Assembly: GCA_030950825.1 (NCBI GenBank)
Contig: JAUZQT010000033.1
Coordinates: 1 to 22,728, forward strand
From: Mariprofundaceae bacterium
Lineage (GTDB): Bacteria; Pseudomonadota; Zetaproteobacteria; Mariprofundales; Mariprofundaceae
Direction of reading: 5' to 3'
DNA: 22,728 bases
Position 1 is the first letter of the stretch, and every line of letters starts with the position of its first letter. Shown here piece after piece: positions 7,153-14,803 of the stretch. The notes beneath the pieces are model-generated. The model was not told where the DNA came from and did no database searches. It worked only from the letters and a program-made list of their open reading frames with translations. The translations under genes and the position numbers were made by a program.

Positions 7153-7480
7153 ACGCTATACCTCGGAATCTATATCATATATTTATAATATTGTCAAGTA
7201 TTGGTTCATAAAATCGGAATTACGCGACAGTTGTGTGCCACGAAGGCGCATGGGAGGACGGGGTGTCAATCAGCATCGAATTTCACCAAAAAAAAAGCTG
7301 TTGAATTTTAGCTTCTATTTTTAAATCTCCAGCTATCATTTCCAGTCTCAATAATATCGCAGTGAGGGTGATGCAATCAAGCATGGCTGAAATGGGGGGG
7401 GGCGCAGTAGTAGGTCTTTCTATTCAGGTTAGGTATTACATGCTGCTTGCGATAAGGCCTTGACAGCTTATGCTGCCGCC
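7153..7480. other. Gene-free intergenic region between cytochrome gene and rep
   Basis: No credible gene is seen. The left part holds the cytochrome promoter. The middle (about 7255-7330) has an A-run, a weak AAGCT/AGCTT hairpin and a T-run, but nothing clearly terminator-like. At 7394-7402 there is a run of nine G. A 26-codon frame (7383-7463, MAEMGGGAVVG...) crosses the G-run and ends just before the helicase start, without a clear ribosome site. Confidence 0.5.
7169..7197 (-). promoter_or_regulatory. Sigma-70 promoter of the cytochrome c gene
   Basis: On the minus strand a perfect TTGACA -35 (7197-7192) is followed after exactly 17 bases by TATAGA (7174-7169), a 4/6 match to the -10 consensus. 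The cytochrome ATG lies about 17 bases after the -10, so the leader is very short. Confidence 0.7.
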
Positions 7481-9448
7481 ATGTCTGGATCTCAACTCAA
7501 TCAAGCACAATATGAAGCTGTTTATTACCGTGGCGGGCCGATGCTGGTTTTAGCTGGGGCTGGATCAGGCAAAACCCGCGTTATTACTGAGCGTATTGCG
7601 GCCCTTGTTGAGCGTGACGTGCCACACGATGCCATTACAGCCGTCACTTTTACCAATAAAGCCGCCAAAGAAATGCGTGAGCGTTTGTTTAAGCGTCTGG
7701 GTGATGCCGCCAAGTCATTGCGGATTTGTACATTCCATGCCTTGGGTTTGAGCATGGTACGTGAGCATGCAGAGCTTTTGGAACGCAAATCCAATGTGTC
7801 TATTTTCTCTGGTTCCGAGCAAAAATCAGCCATGCGCTCTGTTTTGACCGATATGAGGCTGCCCAGTGATGCGGATCAGGTGGACCGTTTGTTGGGGCGT
7901 GTTTCATTATTAAAAAACGGACTACTGGATGTTGAAGAAAATAATTTAACCATTGTTCGAGAAGCTTATGATGCCTTACTGACACGCATGAATGCCGTCG
8001 ATTTTGATGATTTGATGCTTTTGCCTATTCGCCTACTATCAAGTCACCGGGATGTTCAGGCGTTATGGCAGGCACGTTGTCGCCATTTGCTGGTCGATGA
8101 ATACCAAGACTCAAGCCGTGTGCAATATGCTTTTATTCATTTGCTTGTCGAGTCAAAAGGAAATTTAACGGTTGTGGGTGATGATGACCAGTCAATTTAC
8201 GGTTGGCGTGGTGCTGAAATCAAAAACCTATTTCAATTGGAGGAGGATTTCCCAAGCTTGCATACAGTACGCTTGGAAGAAAATTACCGTTCAACCCATT
8301 CAATTTTAACTGCAGCGAACACACTTATTGCCAACAATGGGGAACGTTTGGGTAAAACATTGCGCTCAAATTTAGGGCAAGGCAAACCAGTTCGAATTTG
8401 GGAATCTCCCAATGGCGATGAAGAAGGACACCGCATTGCAGCCGATATTAAAGCACGCAAAGCAGTTGCAGAGGCAAAAGGCTGGGATGATTTTTGTGTG
8501 TTGTATAGGGCATCTTTTTTATCCAGACCCATTGAAATAGCCTTGCGTGCCGCGAGTATTCCGTACCACGTAAGTGGTGGCCTATCTTTTTTTGATCGTG
8601 CTGAAATACAAGATACCTTGGCTTATTTACGCTTGATGGGAAACCCCGCCGATGATTTGGCATTTATGCGTGCCATTGCCAGACCAAGGCGCGGGGTAGG
8701 TGCGAAGGCACTGAGCCTATTGGGAGAGTTTGCTTGGAAACAGGAGTGCTCACTATTTGAAGCCTGTTTGCATGATGATTTAGAGCATCGTTTGAGTCAT
8801 ACCTTGAGAGAGTTCGGTGAAATGGTGTCGGGTATTGAACACCTTTTGATTCACGGTGAGCCTGATGATGCCTTTGACGCTTTGCTTGAGCGCACCCAGC
8901 TTGAGGCAGCCATTCGTGCCGAGGCTGCGGATGAAGATGAGGCTGAGCGCCGCATGAATAATGTGATGGAGTTGCGTCGTTGGTGGTTGCGGCATCGGGA
9001 AGATGGGGGTGACCTAGCCAGTTTTCTACATCACGTGTTTCTGGCCTCCAGCAAAGATGATGATGATCCAGAAGGGCAAGTGAGACTGATGACTGTGCAC
9101 GCCGCCAAAGGCTTGGAGTTTGATCATGTCTATATTATTGGTGTTGAAGATGGTTTATTTCCCCATAAAAATGCTTTGGAAGAAAATCGTTTGGAGGAAG
9201 AACGGCGTTTGATGTATGTCGCCATGACACGGGCACGTTACCGCTTGACGATGACTTATGTACGGGTTCGTTCACGTTATGGCACAAAAGAAAAAACTAC
9301 GCCATCACTCTTTTTGAACGAGCCAGATCAATCGGTTTTACGCTGGGTGGATAAAGATGTAAACTCTGAAGAAGCCAAAGAAGAGATTGATGATGCCATG
9401 GCAATTTTTAAAGCTATTGCTGAAAAAGCCAAAAAAAATGCCCGTTAG
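7481..9448 (+). CDS. rep: ATP-dependent DNA helicase Rep (UvrD/Rep superfamily 1)
   Basis: Superfamily 1A 3'-5' DNA helicase of about 655 residues, matching the length and order of E. coli Rep more closely than UvrD. Rep clears protein roadblocks ahead of the replication fork. Visible motifs: Walker A LAGAGSGKT (residues 25-32), motif Ia TFTNKAAKEM, TFHALGL, motif II LLVDEYQDSS, motif III GDDDQSIYGWRGA, motif IV LEENYRS, motif V MTVHAAKGLEFDHV and motif VI RRLMYVAMTRAR. The ATG at 7481 (MSGSQLNQAQYEAV) matches where the family begins. A TTG at 7460 with a weak AAGG upstream is an alternative that adds seven residues. No strong ribosome site was found for either. The C-terminus ends in a lysine-rich tail. 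Confidence 0.92.
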   Translation: MSGSQLNQAQYEAVYYRGGPMLVLAGAGSGKTRVITERIAALVERDVPHDAITAVTFTNKAAKEMRERLFKRLGDAAKSLRICTFHALGLSMVREHAELLERKSNVSIFSGSEQKSAMRSVLTDMRLPSDADQVDRLLGRVSLLKNGLLDVEENNLTIVREAYDALLTRMNAVDFDDLMLLPIRLLSSHRDVQALWQARCRHLLVDEYQDSSRVQYAFIHLLVESKGNLTVVGDDDQSIYGWRGAEIKNLFQLEEDFPSLHTVRLEENYRSTHSILTAANTLIANNGERLGKTLRSNLGQGKPVRIWESPNGDEEGHRIAADIKARKAVAEAKGWDDFCVLYRASFLSRPIEIALRAASIPYHVSGGLSFFDRAEIQDTLAYLRLMGNPADDLAFMRAIARPRRGVGAKALSLLGEFAWKQECSLFEACLHDDLEHRLSHTLREFGEMVSGIEHLLIHGEPDDAFDALLERTQLEAAIRAEAADEDEAERRMNNVMELRRWWLRHREDGGDLASFLHHVFLASSKDDDDPEGQVRLMTVHAAKGLEFDHVYIIGVEDGLFPHKNALEENRLEEERRLMYVAMTRARYRLTMTYVRVRSRYGTKEKTTPSLFLNEPDQSVLRWVDKDVNSEEAKEEIDDAMAIFKAIAEKAKKNAR

Positions 9449-9499
9449 TCATTATTTCCAGAACCAGCCTCGCTTAATGCTATACATGATTTATATGTT

Positions 9500-10201
9500 A
9501 TGATTCCGAACATGAGCAGCATGGCATCCTATTCAGTTCTTCTTCTCGAAGATGAGAAACCAACACGTCAACGTCTTGTTCACGTGATTGAAAAAACACC
9601 CCACCTAAGTTTGTTCGCCGAAGCCTCGACTTGTGCAGAAGCCAAAATTGCACTTGCCCGTGGGAAACCAGATATTCTAGTTGCCGATATTAACCTTCCC
9701 GATGGCTGTGGCATTGCGATTATTCGCCATGCTCTTGATCAGTATTCAGATATGGAAGCCATGGTTATCACGGTATGTGGTGATGAAAAAAATGTTGTGG
9801 ATGCCCTAGAGGCTGGTGCAACTGGCTACCTACTTAAAAATCAAGCTTTAGATGACATTGGAGACGCTATTTTCGCTTTGATGCGCGGAGAAACAGCGAT
9901 TAGCCCGAAAGTAGCACGTTTTTTGCTAAAACGATTCAAAAAGAAAACCACGCCCAAGCAAGACCGAGAAGCCTTGGCTCGTAGCCATAATGACGACGTG
10001 GAATTCTCCCTAACAGTACGCGAACATGAAGTATTGAGCCTAATTTCAAAGGGCTATCGCTATAATGAAATAGCGGACTCTTTGGGTGTCTCAATCAATA
10101 CAATTCGCGCCCACATTCGTAATATTTATAAAAAACTATCGGTTGGTTCACGCTCTGAAGCAGTATTTGAAGCAACCAAAATGGGCATCCTTACACTCTA
10201 A
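9500..10201 (+). CDS. Response regulator, receiver plus LuxR-type HTH
   Basis: A 233-residue NarL/FixJ-type regulator. The receiver domain (about residues 11-125) shows the acidic pair Glu17/Asp18, phospho-acceptor Asp63 in VADINLPDG, Thr91 and Lys113, all in the expected places. A linker of basic residues leads to a C-terminal LuxR helix-turn-helix (about 168-228: LTVREHEVLSLISKGYRYNEIADSLGV, then NTIRAHIRNIYKKL). It should bind DNA as a phosphorylated dimer. No sensor kinase gene is nearby, so it is an orphan here. The start is uncertain: ATGs at 9500, 9512 and 9521 are all in frame and none has a good ribosome site; the last would start right before the first strand. Targets cannot be told. 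Confidence 0.88.
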   Translation: MIPNMSSMASYSVLLLEDEKPTRQRLVHVIEKTPHLSLFAEASTCAEAKIALARGKPDILVADINLPDGCGIAIIRHALDQYSDMEAMVITVCGDEKNVVDALEAGATGYLLKNQALDDIGDAIFALMRGETAISPKVARFLLKRFKKKTTPKQDREALARSHNDDVEFSLTVREHEVLSLISKGYRYNEIADSLGVSINTIRAHIRNIYKKLSVGSRSEAVFEATKMGILTL

Positions 10202-10216
10202 CCTGAATAATTCAGG
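10202..10216. terminator. Short palindrome between convergent genes
   Basis: CCTGAATAATTCAGG forms a six-pair stem with a TAA loop, directly after the regulator stop and just before the end of the convergent protease gene. The plus strand continues with CTTT. The same 15 bases occur again in the convergent gap near 16900, so it is probably a favoured two-way terminator. Confidence 0.55.
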
Positions 10217-10218
10217 CT

Positions 10219-11673
10219 TTACTGGACAGTCTTGATGATCGTACCAAGCTTGGGTATTTGTGTCAGATCCATGCCATTGAGTATGGCAATGCGTTCAGCC
10301 GTGAAACGACCGAGAATGCTTTTTGATTGTTTTGCCAACTGAGGCCAAGAGTCACCCTTTTTCCATACATGCAGGGCAATGCGAGGAATACCGCCTGACT
10401 CTTTTTCATTGTATTTTTTCAGCGAGTCAAGAATACTACTGAAATCAGCCTCGTATTGGGAAATATCAGCACGTGGTGCCCACATAGTAATGATAAATGC
10501 CTCTGAACCTTTCAGCCATACCGTAGCATCAATATAAGCCTTACTAACATGAGGGGCACTGGCTTTAATCCGCGCATGTGCTGATGGATAACCCATAACG
10601 CTGCCCGATGTGAGATTTTCAATATGTCGTTTGGGGAAAATTGCTTCCAATAACGCTGCAGCTGTTCGACGTTTACTCAAAGATTTATTCGATAGTTCAA
10701 AATAAACTTTTTCCTGACGAATACGAGCCGTAAGCGCCTGTGATGCGTTTTTAATTACCCAGCGATTGGGAAATTCAAGCTGCAAGTTCAGCTCTGGGTG
10801 CAAAAAACGCTGACCAACCACCGCACCTTCTGAAGGGCTATCACCATAAGGGTAGCCATCCAAAGCTACCAGCATACGCTGATGATTGATCAGCCCTTCT
10901 TTTTGTGATGACTTGGCTTGTTGAATGCTCTGTAAGATACGTTTCTGAGTTTCTGGGTGGCTAGCAAATGCGCCGTGATACTCTTTTATTTTTTCGCCTG
11001 CATCTTTTTTCTCTTTCTTATCCACGTTTTCTAGTCGTTTGAGGGTCGCCAGTAATTGCACCACGGCGTAAGGGTCATAGCCTGCTAGCGGCGCATATCG
11101 AAGTGCAAGCTGATCTGATTGCAGCTCTTGTTCGCGGCCAAAACCGCTAATAAATGATGCCGCAAGCAAGTTGGTAAGGTTGGACATACCTGGCTGGATT
11201 GGAACAAAGATTGAGGAGACAAACATGCCCAATTGATAGGCCTGAATTTGGGTATAGCGCTGGACGGCATGGCGAGCCGTGACATGCCCAATTTCATGGC
11301 CCAATACAGCGGCTAATTCTGCTTCACTGTTTAGGTGGTTGAGAAGTCCCCTGTGAATATAAATATGCCCACCAGGAAGTGCAAAAGCATTAATCGTGAC
11401 ATCATCAACAACACGAAACCGATAAAATAGTTCGGGCCGATCAGCGACAGCGGCAACACGTTGTCCAACCTCATTGACATATACCGCAAGGGGATCTTTT
11501 TTATCCAGCAGTGGCAGTTCTTTATTGTATTGTTTGGCGAGGGAAAGCCCTAATGAAAGCTCTTCTTTTTCAGACATTAATACAAAATCTTTACCTTTGC
11601 TGGCAGGGTTTGTGGCACATGCGTTAAGGCTCATCAATATGATTGAAAATAATAAATAGTTCAGTTGTTTCAT
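10219..11673 (-). CDS. M48-family metalloprotease lipoprotein (BepA-like), C-terminal LysM-like region
   Basis: A 484-residue zinc protease of the BepA/YfgC type. The N-terminus ends in a lipobox, LNAC, with Cys19 as the lipid-bearing residue, so the protein should be anchored to a membrane facing the periplasm. The zinc site is HEIGH (His126, Glu127, His130), with the third ligand probably Glu183 in REQELQSD. The relatives help outer-membrane protein assembly and degrade misfolded ones. E. coli BepA has TPR repeats after the protease; here the middle region is different, and the last 50 residues (VWKKGDSWPQLAKQS ... IAILNGMDLTQIPKLGTIIK) resemble a LysM fold. The gene overlaps the upstream thermonuclease gene by four bases, so it is translated in the same operon. 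Confidence 0.87.
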   Translation of the reverse strand: MKQLNYLLFSIILMSLNACATNPASKGKDFVLMSEKEELSLGLSLAKQYNKELPLLDKKDPLAVYVNEVGQRVAAVADRPELFYRFRVVDDVTINAFALPGGHIYIHRGLLNHLNSEAELAAVLGHEIGHVTARHAVQRYTQIQAYQLGMFVSSIFVPIQPGMSNLTNLLAASFISGFGREQELQSDQLALRYAPLAGYDPYAVVQLLATLKRLENVDKKEKKDAGEKIKEYHGAFASHPETQKRILQSIQQAKSSQKEGLINHQRMLVALDGYPYGDSPSEGAVVGQRFLHPELNLQLEFPNRWVIKNASQALTARIRQEKVYFELSNKSLSKRRTAAALLEAIFPKRHIENLTSGSVMGYPSAHARIKASAPHVSKAYIDATVWLKGSEAFIITMWAPRADISQYEADFSSILDSLKKYNEKESGGIPRIALHVWKKGDSWPQLAKQSKSILGRFTAERIAILNGMDLTQIPKLGTIIKTVQ

Positions 11674-12425
11674 CTTAACTCCAAATCAGTAGGCGAATGC
11701 AATGATAAAAAGAGTCGCTCTTTGCTGGATATGCGAATTTTTCCACGCACGATGACTTTTTGACCTTTTTTTAAATTGGGCGGCCCTTTAAAAAACTTGC
11801 GATAAGATTTTGGGGTACTGATATTTAATTTGCCAAGCTTGAATCCCCAGCCTTTTTTATCAGCGCGCTGCCCTACGACCCCCTGAACAACACGAAATTG
11901 TCCAATGCTTTTGTTTGAAATATGTCGGCTATTCATCAACTGAAAACGTGCCGTTCCCCAAATGCCCAATTTTTCAGCGCGAGCAATACGCTCTTCTTGC
12001 AACAATTTCTTTGCCCAGCGGCTATTGGGTTCAAAGGTATATACATGTGCATAGCCTTGGCGCATAAGCCAGCCATTAACCCATAAGCCATCACGCATCC
12101 ACACCTGTGCCAGTGTGCGTTTATAACGATCTTTTTTTTCTTTATCGAAACGTAGACGAACCTGCTTACCAAGAATAAGTTTTGTTAATGCCACTTTGGC
12201 CTGTTTTCCTCCAACCTGACCTGGCTCATCGCCATGTCTTGTTTCAGGCGTATTAAGGCCAAGAAAGCGGATCTTTTCACCACGCCGCGTTTTGAATGTA
12301 TCACCATCATACACTTTACTCACAGTGACCCAGCGCTCTTCTGCCATCCATGACAATGTACCAGCTGCGCTTATGGCTGGCAGGCACAATAAAGTAAAAA
12401 GAATCATTGCTTTCATATTCATCAT
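11670..12425 (-). CDS. Secreted thermonuclease (SNase-like) with C-terminal extension
   Basis: A 251-residue protein with an N-terminal signal peptide (hydrophobic MILFTLLCLPAISAAG) and a staphylococcal-nuclease domain (about residues 30-155). Compared with the S. aureus enzyme, Asp42 in VYDGDT, Arg53, Glu61 in NTPET and Arg103 in DRYKR align with the calcium and catalytic residues. One calcium ligand, Asp40, is replaced by Asn58. The last 80 residues (GQFRVVQGVV ... KKGQKVIVRGKIRIS) look like a small beta-barrel similar to OB-fold nucleic-acid-binding domains; that is inference. It would cut nucleic acid in the periplasm or outside. It lies between pyrD (30 bases upstream) and the M48 protease (4-base overlap). 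In-frame ATGs at 12422 and 12416 are alternative starts. Confidence 0.85.
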   Translation of the reverse strand: MMNMKAMILFTLLCLPAISAAGTLSWMAEERWVTVSKVYDGDTFKTRRGEKIRFLGLNTPETRHGDEPGQVGGKQAKVALTKLILGKQVRLRFDKEKKDRYKRTLAQVWMRDGLWVNGWLMRQGYAHVYTFEPNSRWAKKLLQEERIARAEKLGIWGTARFQLMNSRHISNKSIGQFRVVQGVVGQRADKKGWGFKLGKLNISTPKSYRKFFKGPPNLKKGQKVIVRGKIRISSKERLFLSLHSPTDLELR

Positions 12426-12455
12426 AAAACTATCTCGCGTTATTCATAAATTTTG

Positions 12456-13409
12456 TCATCTCGGACAGCCTCCCAGGAGGCTTCCGACAAGTTCGCTGTA
12501 TGATGCCATACCATGTTGCGTGAGATAATCACGTAGGCCATCACAAATTTTTCCGCAAATAAGTGGATCGTAAAACAAGCCTGTACCAAGCCCCAGTGCA
12601 TCTGCACCAGTAATGGCAAATTCAATGGCATCGTTGGGGCAAGTGAGGCCGCCTTGCCCCAAAATAGGAATATTGTATTTGGCAGAAATAGCCCGAGTTT
12701 GATGAATCTTCCATAGTGCAACGGGTTTGATGGCAGGGCCAGACAAGCCGCCTGAAATATTACCAAGAATTGGGCTGCGTTTTTTAATATCGACAGCCAT
12801 GCCGACCAGCGTATTGATCACAGAAAGGGCATCCGTACCTGCTTCGATGACCATACGTGCGGTTTCAGCAATATCGGCATTGTTGGGTGATAATTTGGTA
12901 ATTAAGGGCTTTGTCGTCATCGGGCGCATGGCTTCCACTACACGCGCCGCCATCACCGGATCATTGCCAAAATGTACGCCGCCTTCTTTGACATTCGGGC
13001 AGGAAATATTGATCTCAATGGCGGTAACAGGGGAATCATCAAACATGGCCGCCACTTCGGCATAATCTTCCAATGAAGAGCCATTGGCATTGGCCCAGAA
13101 TTGCGTTTCATGATGTGGCAGCCTGGGTAAAATCTCATCAATCACATAACGTGTTCCAGGGTTTTGCAAACCAATGGCATTGAGCATGCCTGAAGGTGTT
13201 TCATACACACGGTGTGGGGCATTGCCCATACGCGGCTCACGTGTGGTTCCTTTAAGAATCACCGCCCCAACATGGTGATTATCAAAGCCTTCAACGCGGG
13301 TGTATTCCTCGCCAAAACCGACACAACCAGAAAGTAATACCAATGGTGTTTGCAGTGTTAGACCTGCGAAGGAAATGGAAATATCGGGCGTAGTCGATTC
13401 AACAGTCAT
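12456..13409 (-). CDS. pyrD: Dihydroorotate dehydrogenase, class 1B catalytic subunit
   Basis: FMN enzyme of 317 residues for the fourth step of pyrimidine synthesis, dihydroorotate to orotate. The catalytic base is Cys137 in NISCPNVK, which identifies class 1; membrane-linked class 2 enzymes have serine. The sequence follows the Bacillus PyrD pattern closely: LSGCVGFG, ILKGTTREPRMGN, ETPSGMLNAIGLQNPG, INTLVGMAVD, GGLSGPAIKPVAL and GQGGLTCPNDA. That is class 1B, which normally works with the iron-sulfur/FAD subunit PyrK to use NAD+. No pyrK is visible in this window. The start at 13409 has no clear ribosome site. It is divergent from fur across about 100 bases and leads the pyrD-thermonuclease-protease operon. 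Confidence 0.93.
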   Translation of the reverse strand: MTVESTTPDISISFAGLTLQTPLVLLSGCVGFGEEYTRVEGFDNHHVGAVILKGTTREPRMGNAPHRVYETPSGMLNAIGLQNPGTRYVIDEILPRLPHHETQFWANANGSSLEDYAEVAAMFDDSPVTAIEINISCPNVKEGGVHFGNDPVMAARVVEAMRPMTTKPLITKLSPNNADIAETARMVIEAGTDALSVINTLVGMAVDIKKRSPILGNISGGLSGPAIKPVALWKIHQTRAISAKYNIPILGQGGLTCPNDAIEFAITGADALGLGTGLFYDPLICGKICDGLRDYLTQHGMASYSELVGSLLGGCPR

Positions 13410-13479
13410 TCGGCAAGCATAGCGTCATTGCGCGCGAAAAACACAAGCTTTATTACTTGCGTTTATAATTACTTGTAAT

Positions 13480-13498
13480 GATACTGATAATGGCTATC
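13480..13498 (+). promoter_or_regulatory. Fur-box-like operator upstream of fur
   Basis: GATACTGATAATGGCTATC matches the 19-bp Fur consensus GATAATGATAATCATTATC at 15 positions and lies 10 bases upstream of the fur ATG. A possible promoter (TTGCGT at 13457-13462, 17-base gap, GATACT at 13480-13485) would be covered by Fur bound here. This predicts iron-dependent self-repression of fur and the iron permease. Confidence 0.7.
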
Positions 13499-13508
13499 AT
13501 TCCCTTTC

Positions 13509-13910
13509 ATGAAACGACTAACCATTCAACGACAGGCAATTCTTGATTTAATTAACCGATCCAATCAACACTGGGATGCAGAAGAACTGGCGCGATGCTT
13601 GAATAAAAACGGACATCAACTTGGCATTGCCACGGTGTACCGTGGCTTGGGCGCACTGGAAAATTCGGGTCTCATCCAATCCATTCAACTGGCTGATAAA
13701 AAACGTTATGAGCGTGCAGATAAAGGGCATCATGATCACCTTATTTGTACCAATTGCGGCGATATTGAAGAATTTTGTGATGATAAAATTGAACAACGAC
13801 AGCAACAAGTTGCCCAAGATCTATCCTTTCATATGACAGGCCACCAATTGTTGATGTTTGGCATATGTCAACGTTGTTTCAATCAATCCGCTGGGAGTGA
13901 AGCCTTATGA
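13509..13910 (+). CDS. fur: Fur-family ferric uptake regulator
   Basis: A 133-residue metal-dependent repressor. The N-terminal winged helix (about 1-75) contains TIQRQAILDLI and GIATVYRGLGALENSGLI, the usual DNA-recognition helix. The C-terminal dimer domain has KGHHDHLICTNCGDIEEFCD with its histidine cluster and CxxC pair, and a second CxxC in GICQRCF, suggesting a structural zinc. This fits Fur better than Zur or PerR, and the iron permease next door supports it, but family subtype cannot be proven from sequence. There is no ribosome site, and the start lies very close to the predicted promoter, so the message may be nearly leaderless. Stop and permease start overlap by four bases. Confidence 0.88.
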   Translation: MKRLTIQRQAILDLINRSNQHWDAEELARCLNKNGHQLGIATVYRGLGALENSGLIQSIQLADKKRYERADKGHHDHLICTNCGDIEEFCDDKIEQRQQQVAQDLSFHMTGHQLLMFGICQRCFNQSAGSEAL

Positions 13911-14722
13911 TGTCTTCAATGATTATTGTATTTCGTGAAGTATTGGAAATGTCGATTGTCTTGGGGGTATTACTGGCAGCGACAAAGAGCTCGCTATCCA
14001 GTCGCCGTTGGATAGGCCTAGGTATGAGTTTAGGATTGCTTGGCGCTGTTGTGGTTGCGCTTTTTATGAGTGAGCTTGAATCATCCATGAATGGTGATGG
14101 AGAGTTTATTTTTAATGCCGTGGTATTGAGTTTGGCAGCGCTTTTGATTGCTTGGACGGTTGTATGGATGGCCAAGCACGGACGTGAAATATCAATGCGT
14201 ATGCGGCAGATTGGTAAAGATGTGAGTGCGGGGGATTTGCCAGGCACGGCATTATTCTTTGTAACACTGGCAGCAGTCATGCGCGAGGGATCTGAAGCGG
14301 TATTTTTCTTATTTGGCGCGGCTCAGGCAGGGCGATATGATGGCTGGGACATGCTATGGGGCGGCATCATTGGTGTGTTTTTTGGTGCAATCGTTGGCAT
14401 TACTCTATACCAAGGTTTGTTGCGTATTCCAGTAAAATATCTATTTTCAGTTGTCGGCTGGTTGTTGATGTTATTGGCGGCAGGTATGGCATCGCAGGCT
14501 GCTGCTAATTTAATCATGGTGGATATGCTGCCAGCATTGACGGATACATTGTGGGATACTTCGGCATGGCTTTCCATGGAAAGTATCTTGGGAGAATTGC
14601 TGCATGTCTTGCTTGGTTATGATGATCACCCCAGTGGCATGCAGGTATTGGTGTTCGCTATATTTTTATCGACCGTTGCTGTTGTGAAGTACCGCAGTGA
14701 ATATGTCAAGCAAGCTGCATAA
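13907..14722 (+). CDS. FTR1-family iron permease
   Basis: A 271-residue membrane protein with about seven hydrophobic segments. The two iron-handling REXXE motifs are present: REVLE (residues 10-14) in the first segment and REGSE (126-130) in the fourth. These identify the FTR1/EfeU family of high-affinity iron permeases, which in fungi and E. coli act with an oxidase or an EfeO/EfeB pair. Neither partner is encoded next to it. It overlaps fur by four bases (ATGA) and has a GGGAG ribosome site inside fur, so translation is coupled to its own likely regulator. An in-frame ATG at 13910 is a possible alternative start. Confidence 0.9.
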   Translation: MMSSMIIVFREVLEMSIVLGVLLAATKSSLSSRRWIGLGMSLGLLGAVVVALFMSELESSMNGDGEFIFNAVVLSLAALLIAWTVVWMAKHGREISMRMRQIGKDVSAGDLPGTALFFVTLAAVMREGSEAVFFLFGAAQAGRYDGWDMLWGGIIGVFFGAIVGITLYQGLLRIPVKYLFSVVGWLLMLLAAGMASQAAANLIMVDMLPALTDTLWDTSAWLSMESILGELLHVLLGYDDHPSGMQVLVFAIFLSTVAVVKYRSEYVKQAA

Positions 14723-14758
14723 AAAAGCGTGGTTCTTTTCACGGCTAAATAAGGCTAT

Positions 14759-14795
14759 AGTTGGGCGACTTTTCCCAACTTCCTAAAAGGTTTTT
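14759..14795 (+). terminator. Weak hairpins between the permease gene and metG
   Basis: AGTTGGG (14759-14765) pairs with CCCAACT (14774-14780), and CCTAAAAGG is followed by TTTTT (14791-14795). Together they may form a weak terminator or a structured metG leader. The only ribosome-like AAAGG for metG lies inside this structure. Confidence 0.4.
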
Positions 14796-14803
14796 AACTT
14801 CAT

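Noticed and set aside
7094..7324. Plus-strand frame of 76 codons overlapping the cytochrome signal peptide
   Set aside because: Antisense to a clear signal peptide and promoter, with no recognisable domain.
7383..7463. G-run slippage joining the 26-codon frame to rep
   Set aside because: After a one-base insertion the new frame meets a TAG near 7430 before the helicase start, so no fusion protein results.
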